Shown here: in pieces, positions 58,788-64,000 of the stretch
How positions within the stretch are numbered: position 1 is the first letter of the stretch
Layout of the letters: every line of letters starts with the position of its first letter
NCBI RefSeq assembly: GCF_001874645.1
Contig: NZ_CP017886.1
Location: 3,658,001 to 3,722,000 of the forward strand
DNA: 64,000 nt
Origin: Pseudomonas frederiksbergensis
GTDB taxonomy: Bacteria; Pseudomonadota; Gammaproteobacteria; Pseudomonadales; Pseudomonadaceae
Reading direction: 5' to 3'
Translations under genes and position numbers: made by a program
The notes under the pieces: model-generated
Databases searched by the model: none
Told to the model about the DNA's origin: nothing
Seen by the model: only the letters and a program-made list of their open reading frames with translations

Positions 58788-59189
58788 ATGCGCAGATCCA
58801 ACCAAGGTTTTACCCTGATCGAAATCATGATCGTGATCGCGATCATCGGGATTGTGGCGACCATTTCCGCTCCGCTCCTGACTGAGTACGTGAATAGAAG
58901 CCATCGCACCGAAGTTGCCGGGCTGCTGTCCGAGCAGGCGCAAAACCTTGAACGGTTCTATTCGAAGAACAATGTGTACACCAACGCTACGGGGCTGAGT
59001 GTCGGCAACGACTATTACACCCTCACCCCGACGCTGACCGATCAGACCTTCCTGCTGACTGCCGTGCGCAAGGCCGGGTCAACGATGGCCAGTGACAAGT
59101 GTGGGGATTTCACCCTCACCAATACCGGCGTCAGAGGCATGAACAATGCGACGACCGGGCTGACCACCAAAGATTGCTGGGGTCGCTGA
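58788..59189 (+). CDS. pilE: Type IV minor pilin PilE
   Basis: A 133-residue pilin with motif QGFTLIEIMIVIAIIGIVATISAPLLTEYVNRSHRTEV (cleavage after Gly7). The C-terminal part has a cysteine pair (Cys104 and Cys130) for the D-loop. GAGG lies a few bases before ATG 58788. It is the last gene of the cluster; the major pilin gene is not in this window. Confidence 0.93.
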   Translation: MRRSNQGFTLIEIMIVIAIIGIVATISAPLLTEYVNRSHRTEVAGLLSEQAQNLERFYSKNNVYTNATGLSVGNDYYTLTPTLTDQTFLLTAVRKAGSTMASDKCGDFTLTNTGVRGMNNATTGLTTKDCWGR

Positions 59190-59243
59190 GTACCTTTCCA
59201 CGGGCGCGTTTTGTGCCCTCTGTCTTTTTTATGGTTGGATCAG

Positions 59244-60347
59244 ATGATGGCCAAGCAACAGCAAGTGGTGATTGTCGGCGGCGGGGTAATCGGCCTGCTG
59301 ACTGCGTTTAATCTGGCGTCGCAGGTGCAGAGCGTGATCCTGCTGGATCGCTCAAACCTGGGCCAGGAGTCTTCCTGGGCCGGCGGCGGCATCGTTTCAC
59401 CGCTGTATCCGTGGCGCTACAACCCGGCTGTCACCGCATTGGCCCACTGGTCCCAGGATTTTTATCCACAACTGGCTGAACGTCTGTTTGCTAGCACCGG
59501 AATCGATCCCGAGGTGCACACCACGGGCCTGTATTGGCTGGATCTGGATGACGAGGCCGAGGCGCTGGCCTGGGCCAAACGGGAAAACCGTCCGCTGAGC
59601 GTTGTGGATATCTCGGCCACCCACGATGCCGTGCCGGTATTAGGGCCGGGTTTTTCACGGGCGATCTACATGGCCGATGTGGCTAATATTCGTAATCCGC
59701 GACTGCTGAAGTCCCTCAAGGCGGCATTGCTGGCGCTGCCTAACGTGACCCTTCATGAACAGTGCGAAGTCAGTGCGTTCATTCGTGATGGCGATGCGGT
59801 GGTGGGTGTCGAGAGTTCGAAGGGCCCGATCCATGGCGATCAGATAGTGCTGACTGCTGGTGCCTGGAGTGGTGATTTGCTCAAGACCCTGGGCCTGGAT
59901 TTGCCGGTCGAGCCGGTCAAAGGTCAGATGATCCTCTACAAGTGCGCGTCGGACTTCCTGTCGAGCATGGTTCTGGCCAAGGGTCGTTATGCCATTCCGC
60001 GCCGAGACGGGCACATCCTGATCGGCAGCACACTGGAACACGAAGGGTTCGACAAGACACCGACCGAGTCGGCGCTGGAAAGTCTCAAGGCTTCGGCGGT
60101 CGAGCTGATTCCGGCGCTGGCCGAGGCCGAGGTGGTCGGGCATTGGGCGGGGTTGCGCCCGGGTTCGCCGGAGGGAATTCCGTATATTGGCGAGGTGCCC
60201 GGGTTTGCCGGGTTGTGGCTCAATTGCGGGCATTACCGCAATGGTCTGGTGTTGGCGCCGGCCTCCTGCCAGCTGTTCGCCGACGTGATGCTCGGGCGCG
60301 AACCGGTTATCGATCCGACGCCCTATGCGCCAGCCGGCCGGATTTAG
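59244..60347 (+). CDS. thiO: Glycine oxidase ThiO
   Basis: ThiO oxidises glycine to iminoacetate for the thiazole part of thiamine; an FAD-dependent D-amino-acid-oxidase-like enzyme. The 367-residue protein has the FAD motif VVIVGGGVIGLLTAFNL (about 8-24), SSWAGGGIVSPLYPWRY and a C-terminal GHYRNGLVLAPAS. Two adjacent ATGs (59244, 59247) are possible; 59244 is used. It follows pilE by 54 bp but is functionally unrelated. Confidence 0.93.
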   Translation: MMAKQQQVVIVGGGVIGLLTAFNLASQVQSVILLDRSNLGQESSWAGGGIVSPLYPWRYNPAVTALAHWSQDFYPQLAERLFASTGIDPEVHTTGLYWLDLDDEAEALAWAKRENRPLSVVDISATHDAVPVLGPGFSRAIYMADVANIRNPRLLKSLKAALLALPNVTLHEQCEVSAFIRDGDAVVGVESSKGPIHGDQIVLTAGAWSGDLLKTLGLDLPVEPVKGQMILYKCASDFLSSMVLAKGRYAIPRRDGHILIGSTLEHEGFDKTPTESALESLKASAVELIPALAEAEVVGHWAGLRPGSPEGIPYIGEVPGFAGLWLNCGHYRNGLVLAPASCQLFADVMLGREPVIDPTPYAPAGRI

Positions 60348-60354
60348 GGCGAAG

Positions 60355-60426
60355 ATCAAAAGATCGCAGCCTGCGGCAGCTCCTACGCTGGACGCCTGGT
60401 AGGAGCTGCCGGAGGCTGCGATCTTT
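60355..60426. repeat. REPIN between thiO and pilR
   Basis: GATCAAAAGATCGCAGCCTG (left arm 60355-60387) faces GTAGGAGCTGCCGGAGGCTGCGATCTTT (60399-60426). The arms differ at the variable core (TGC versus TCC), so they are not perfectly matched. It separates two convergent genes. Confidence 0.82.
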
Positions 60427-60441
60427 CAATCTTTTAAGGTC

Positions 60442-61788
60442 TCAATCCAAGCCTAACTTTTTCAGCCTGTAACGCATCGACCGAAACGACAGCTTCAACC
60501 GCTGGGCCGCCGCTGTGCGGTTCCAGCGGGTTTCTTCGAGGGCCTGAAGAATCAGTTTGCGTTCGACGTTCTCCAGATACTGCTCAAGATTGTCGATTTT
60601 CGTCAGGTCCGGCAATCCGGTTTCGACGCTGCAATTACCGTCAGTCAGGCGCAGGTCGCTGGCTTCGATCTGCTTGTTTTCGCAAAGGGTGTACGCGCGT
60701 TCGAGCATGTTCTCCAGCTCGCGGACGTTGCCCGGAAAACGGTAACGCTTGAGCGCATCGAGGGCTTGCGGATGCAGGTGGGCGGCCGGCAAGCCACTGA
60801 CTGCCGCGAGACGCTTGAGCACATGACTGGCCAGCAGTTCGATGTCGTCACGGCGCTCGCGCAACGGCGGGACGCGCAGCTCGATCACATTCAACCGATA
60901 GTACAAGTCCTGCCGAAAGCGCCCGGCGGCCACTTCGGCGTCCAGATATCTGTGAGTGGCGCAGAGTATTCGCACGTCAATGATGGCTTCCTGTTGTCCG
61001 CCGATGCTGCGTACGGCCTTCTCCTGAATCGCGCGCAGCAATTTGACCTGCATCGCCAGCGGCAAGTCGGCCACTTCATCGAGAAACAGCGTCCCGCCGT
61101 TGGCCGCCTGGAACAGGCCGGGTTTATCTTCGATGGCACCGCTGAAACTGCCTTTGCGATGACCGAAAAATTCGCTTTCCATCAATTCGGACGGAATCGC
61201 CCCGCAGTTGACCGGCACAAACGGCTGGCTGCTGCGTGGACCTTGTTCATGAATCAGTCGGGCGACCAGTTCCTTGCCGCTGCCGGATTCGCCGCTGACG
61301 TACACCGGTGCCTGGCTGCGCGCCAGTTTGTCGATCTGTTTACGCAGGTTGCGCATGGGCGCTGAGTCGCCGAGCAACCGGCGGTCGATGGCATTGGCAG
61401 CGTCGCCCGCGCCTGACAAACGCAGGGCGCTGACCACCAGTTCTCGCAGTCGGGTAAGGTCCACCGGTTTGGTCAGGAAGTCGAAGGCCCCGGCCTTCAA
61501 CGCGTTGATGGCGGTATCGAGGCTGCCATAAGCGGTGATCATCGCCACGGGCACATGTGGATGGGTCAGCTGAATGTGCTGCACCAGCTCCAGGCCGGTA
61601 CCGTCGGGCAACCGCATGTCGGTCAGGCACAGGTCGAACCGCTCCTTGCCCAGCAACGTCCGGGCTTCGCCGACATTGCGCGCGCTCAGCGTGTCGAGCT
61701 TCATTCGGCCGAGGGTGATTTCCAGGAGTTCGCGAATATCCGGTTCGTCATCGACGATCAGGACTTTTTGCCGTGGGCTTGTCTTCAA
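60442..61788 (-). CDS. pilR: Sigma54-dependent response regulator PilR
   Basis: A 448-residue NtrC-type regulator that activates pilin transcription. Receiver domain (about 5-120, VLIVDDEPD; phospho-acceptor Asp in CLTDMRLPD near 54), AAA+ domain (about 140-365) with Walker A GESGSGKE, and a Fis-type helix-turn-helix at the C-terminus (NRTAAAQRLKLSFRSMRYRLKKLGL). The sigma54-contact loop reads GSFSGA rather than GAFTGA. The start is TTG 61788, overlapping the pilS stop (TTGA), which indicates coupled translation; upstream in-frame residues are unlike the family. Confidence 0.94.
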   Translation of the reverse strand: MKTSPRQKVLIVDDEPDIRELLEITLGRMKLDTLSARNVGEARTLLGKERFDLCLTDMRLPDGTGLELVQHIQLTHPHVPVAMITAYGSLDTAINALKAGAFDFLTKPVDLTRLRELVVSALRLSGAGDAANAIDRRLLGDSAPMRNLRKQIDKLARSQAPVYVSGESGSGKELVARLIHEQGPRSSQPFVPVNCGAIPSELMESEFFGHRKGSFSGAIEDKPGLFQAANGGTLFLDEVADLPLAMQVKLLRAIQEKAVRSIGGQQEAIIDVRILCATHRYLDAEVAAGRFRQDLYYRLNVIELRVPPLRERRDDIELLASHVLKRLAAVSGLPAAHLHPQALDALKRYRFPGNVRELENMLERAYTLCENKQIEASDLRLTDGNCSVETGLPDLTKIDNLEQYLENVERKLILQALEETRWNRTAAAQRLKLSFRSMRYRLKKLGLD

Positions 61789-63374
61789 CTTTGTTTCCGT
61801 CCGTGAGCAAAGGTGATGCGAAAGCAGCCGCCGTCTGGGCGTGGTTTGAAGTCTAGGCGGGCCTGGTTGCTTTCGCACAGCTCACGGGACAGATAGAGAC
61901 CCAGGCCAGTGCCCTGGCTACTGGTGGTAAAGAACGGTTCGAACAGATGTGCTTGCTGCTCCGCTGAAACACCGGGGCCGTTGTCCAGCACATCAAGGGT
62001 GGGAAGCTGGTTGTCGGGGTCGATAAACAGCGTGAGCCAGACCTCGGCCTGCTCGTGCGCAAGGGCGCTGTGGCGCCAGGCATTGCGCAGCAGGTTGTCG
62101 AGCACCTGGGTCAGTTGGTCAGGGTCCATCAATGTGGTGAAGGGGCCTGAGCCTGCGTTCAGATGAATCTGTTGGCGATCCGTTGCACCGTCGCGCACTG
62201 TGCACACGAACTGCTCCAGCCACGGTTTCAAGTCGAGCCGTTGCGGTACGCTTTGTTGGCGGCGTGAAAGCTGCAAGACATTTTCTATCACTCGGTTCAT
62301 GCGTTGAGAGTGGTCTTGAATAATCTGCGTCAGACGCCGATCTGCGCCCATCAGCTCCTCAGACTCGTTCAGCAACTGCGCCGCATGGCTGATGGCACCC
62401 AATGGATTACGGATTTCATGGGCAATGCCTGCGGTCAGCCGGCCCAGTGCTGCAAGCTTGAGTTGCTGAGCTTGTTGCGCGACCTGGGCGAGGTCTTCGA
62501 GAAATACCAGGGTCTGACGTTGTTCGTTCAGGCCCAGCGCAATGAAACTCGGTTGCAGTTCCAGGCCAGTACTGGCGACTTTCAGGCTTTGTGGACGCAA
62601 GGTCGGGTTGTTGAGCCAGAGTTGCAGGCGCTCGACCAGGGCTGTCGAGTAATCGTCGATGAGCTGGCCGTCGAGGCGTGCATGGCCCAGCAGGCTCAAT
62701 GCGCTGTGATTGACCAACTGAACCCGTCGCTCACTGTCGAGCACCAGAATGCCGGTGCGCATGCGTTGCAGGATCAGCGCATTGAGCGCTTCCAAGCTGA
62801 CCACTTCGCTGGCGCGCTGCTCGGCCAGGCTCTCGCTGTCCTCCAGTTGTCGGGTCAGACCTTGCACCAGCAAGGCTGCGGCAAAGCACAGGGCGCCGAG
62901 GGTGCCGGCCTGCAAGTAGTGATTGGCCCCCGTCGGGTGGCTGCCGCTCAGGGAAAAAGTCAGGGAAATGATGCCGATGGCGGCGACTGCCGCGAGCAGC
63001 AGACCGATGCGCCGACGCAGCAGAGTATTGCCGATCGCCACTGACACAATCAGCAAATTGCCGATGGCGCTGGGGGCGCCACCTGCGGCATAGAACAGCA
63101 CTGACAACAGCAGGATGTCGGCCAGCGCGAGGCTGAAGATCTGTACGGGTTGTCTGGGGTTCTGCAAAAACACCAGCAGCAGGATGTTCAGTATCAGGTA
63201 CAACCAGCTGCCGGTGCGCAGCAGATCGCCGTTGGCGAATTCCAGCAACTGGTTGTCCAGGTTGCTGGAGACCAACAGCACCAGAATCAAGCCGATGCTT
63301 AAACGGTAGAGATGATAGAGGCGCAGCAGCCGCTGGGCCTGTTTGATGCCAGGGCTTGAGGCCTCAGCGATCAC
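61785..63374 (-). CDS. pilS: Sensor histidine kinase PilS
   Basis: A 529-residue inner-membrane kinase with several N-terminal transmembrane segments (six, about 20-185), a PAS domain (about 205-305) and the kinase core: H-box AGIAHEIRNPLGAISHAAQLL, N-box LDNLLRNAWRH, G-boxes LDVLDNGPGV and GTGLGLYLS. The GTG at 63374 (MIAEASSPG) is used because it matches pseudomonad PilS; a TTG at 63395 is also possible, and neither has a strong ribosome binding site. It overlaps the small upstream gene by 11 bp and pilR by 4 bp. Confidence 0.93.
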   Translation of the reverse strand: MIAEASSPGIKQAQRLLRLYHLYRLSIGLILVLLVSSNLDNQLLEFANGDLLRTGSWLYLILNILLLVFLQNPRQPVQIFSLALADILLLSVLFYAAGGAPSAIGNLLIVSVAIGNTLLRRRIGLLLAAVAAIGIISLTFSLSGSHPTGANHYLQAGTLGALCFAAALLVQGLTRQLEDSESLAEQRASEVVSLEALNALILQRMRTGILVLDSERRVQLVNHSALSLLGHARLDGQLIDDYSTALVERLQLWLNNPTLRPQSLKVASTGLELQPSFIALGLNEQRQTLVFLEDLAQVAQQAQQLKLAALGRLTAGIAHEIRNPLGAISHAAQLLNESEELMGADRRLTQIIQDHSQRMNRVIENVLQLSRRQQSVPQRLDLKPWLEQFVCTVRDGATDRQQIHLNAGSGPFTTLMDPDQLTQVLDNLLRNAWRHSALAHEQAEVWLTLFIDPDNQLPTLDVLDNGPGVSAEQQAHLFEPFFTTSSQGTGLGLYLSRELCESNQARLDFKPRPDGGCFRITFAHGRKQS

Positions 63375-63597
63375 GTGAGCTCGGGCCTTGCTCAAGGTGA
63401 GCCTGGCTGCAATACCACTGTTGTTGAAGGCTCAGTGCGCGGTCGCGAGGCAGGTGTACACCGCAATGGGCGCAGCGAACCATGGGCGGCGCATCGAGTT
63501 CGCTGGACGTATGCGAGGTGTCGGCTGGGCGCTTGAACTTGCGCCAGAACCATACTGCTGCAGCAATCAGGGCAATCCAGAACAGTAAACGAAGCAT
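63364..63597 (-). CDS. PP0621-type small membrane protein with zinc-ribbon-like tail
   Basis: A 77-residue protein with an N-terminal transmembrane helix (MLRLLFWIALIAAAVWFW) and a cytosolic Cys-rich tail: CAHC (about 43-46) and a further Cys-His in WYCSQAH (about 61-67). The layout recalls the PP0621 family of unknown function. It is directly upstream of pilS and overlaps it, so is probably co-transcribed with pilSR; a structural or regulatory link is possible but unproven. Confidence 0.87.
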   Translation of the reverse strand: MLRLLFWIALIAAAVWFWRKFKRPADTSHTSSELDAPPMVRCAHCGVHLPRDRALSLQQQWYCSQAHLEQGPSSRDR

Positions 63598-63676
63598 GAT
63601 GAGCCGCTTTGCAATGAATAATCCGGCAGTTTAGCCAAGGACCAGAGAAGCGCACAGCGCAATAAAACGCGGTCAT

Positions 63677-63707
63677 AAAAAAGGGAGACTCGAAAGTCTC
63701 CCTTTTT
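63677..63707 (-). terminator. Terminator of bamD, bidirectional
   Basis: GGGAGACT-CGAA-AGTCTCCC with A-run and T-run on either side. It ends bamD before the pil genes. Confidence 0.88.
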
Positions 63708-63720
63708 GGCACCTCGGGGG

Positions 63721-64000
63721 TCAGTCGAACACACCGAAGGTCAGGCGGCTGAACCACGAACGGTCGCTGTGGTTGCCTTCGGCCTCGTGCTGCTCTTCAA
63801 CCGCATCACCTTCTTTAGGCTTGAGCTCGGCAGGGATCGCGTCCTTGGCATCCTGGAATTGCTTCATCACGTCCTGGTTGGCGCGGGTCTCGCCCGGCGG
63901 CAGCGGTGGACGGGATTCGATCAGGCCCAGAGTGGCCTTGCTCAACCACGAACGGTTGTCGGCTTCGGCTACCCGTGGCACGAACTGGCCGTCGACCAGC
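63721..64000 (-). CDS. bamD: BamD (ComL) outer membrane protein assembly lipoprotein, 3' part
   Basis: Only the C-terminal 92 residues are inside the window; the frame runs off the right edge. The tail resembles PA4545 ComL as I remember it: a DGxFVxRxxEADxRSWLxKATLGLIE stretch, an acidic linker and a final RSWFSRLTFGVFD-like end. BamD is the essential lipoprotein of the BAM complex, substrate of LspA encoded at 50.9 kb. Name rests on memory of the C-terminus. Confidence 0.87.
   Translation of the reverse strand, partial: LVDGQFVPRVAEADNRSWLSKATLGLIESRPPLPPGETRANQDVMKQFQDAKDAIPAELKPKEGDAVEEQHEAEGNHSDRSWFSRLTFGVFD

Overview
This 64 kb window is chromosomal DNA of a fluorescent Pseudomonas (P. 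fluorescens group). Gene content and order are those of a Pseudomonas core genome: morA next to glyA, cioAB, the btsT/cstA-yjiX-yjiA trio, rplU-rpmA-obgE-proB, rpsT | murJ-ribF-ileS-lspA-fkpB-ispH, the minor-pilin cluster with pilY1, pilSR and bamD. Intergenic spaces carry the paired inverted REP elements (REPINs) typical of this group. Coding density is high. I see no rRNA, tRNA or CRISPR array.

Layout. (1) 1-2.9 kb: the integrase-side edge of an integrated mobile element, visibly richer in A+T than the rest. It holds a Gp2/YagK-YfjJ-type HUH protein, an unknown 266-aa protein with N-terminal 9-aa repeats, and a P4-type tyrosine integrase. The cargo of this element lies to the left, outside the window. 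(2) 2.9-16.9 kb: trmA with an NCS2 purine permease, a secreted DUF4879-like protein, a DJ-1/PfpI paralogue lacking its catalytic cysteine, an MFS exporter, the cyanide-insensitive oxidase operon cioAB plus a DUF2474 peptide behind a perfect ANR box, rlmG, a LuxR solo, fpr, mscL and radA. (3) 16.9-29 kb: a PilZ protein, the CstA-family transporter operon, glyA, the giant c-di-GMP enzyme MorA, ettA and a Gre-type factor. (4) 29-41 kb: a DUF4105 (Lnb-like) protein, DUF3015, a MITE-like element, a LonB-type protease, a 609-aa lipoprotein of unknown function, several small conserved proteins, fklB, a Fur-box gene, yjdM and ispB. (5) 41-53 kb: ribosomal proteins L21, L27 and S20, obgE, proB, creA, murJ, ribF, ileS, lspA, fkpB and ispH. 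(6) 52.9-64 kb: type IV pilus assembly, namely fimT-like, fimU, pilV, pilW, pilX, pilY1 and pilE, then thiO, the pilSR two-component system, a small PP0621-type protein and the 3' end of bamD.

How the genes work together. c-di-GMP appears three times: MorA makes or breaks it, a PilZ protein can bind it, and PilY1/minor pilins are linked to surface-sensing c-di-GMP signalling in P. aeruginosa. Membrane and lipoprotein biogenesis is represented by lspA, the DUF4105 protein, murJ and bamD. Low-oxygen respiration is handled by ANR-controlled cioAB. The most unusual items are the island edge with its repeats and palindrome, the cysteine-less DJ-1 paralogue, the MITE-like 138-bp element, covarying REPIN arms, and several TTG/GTG starts chosen from ribosome binding sites or overlaps. 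No clearly new multi-gene system is visible inside the window; the best place to look for one is leftward of base 1.
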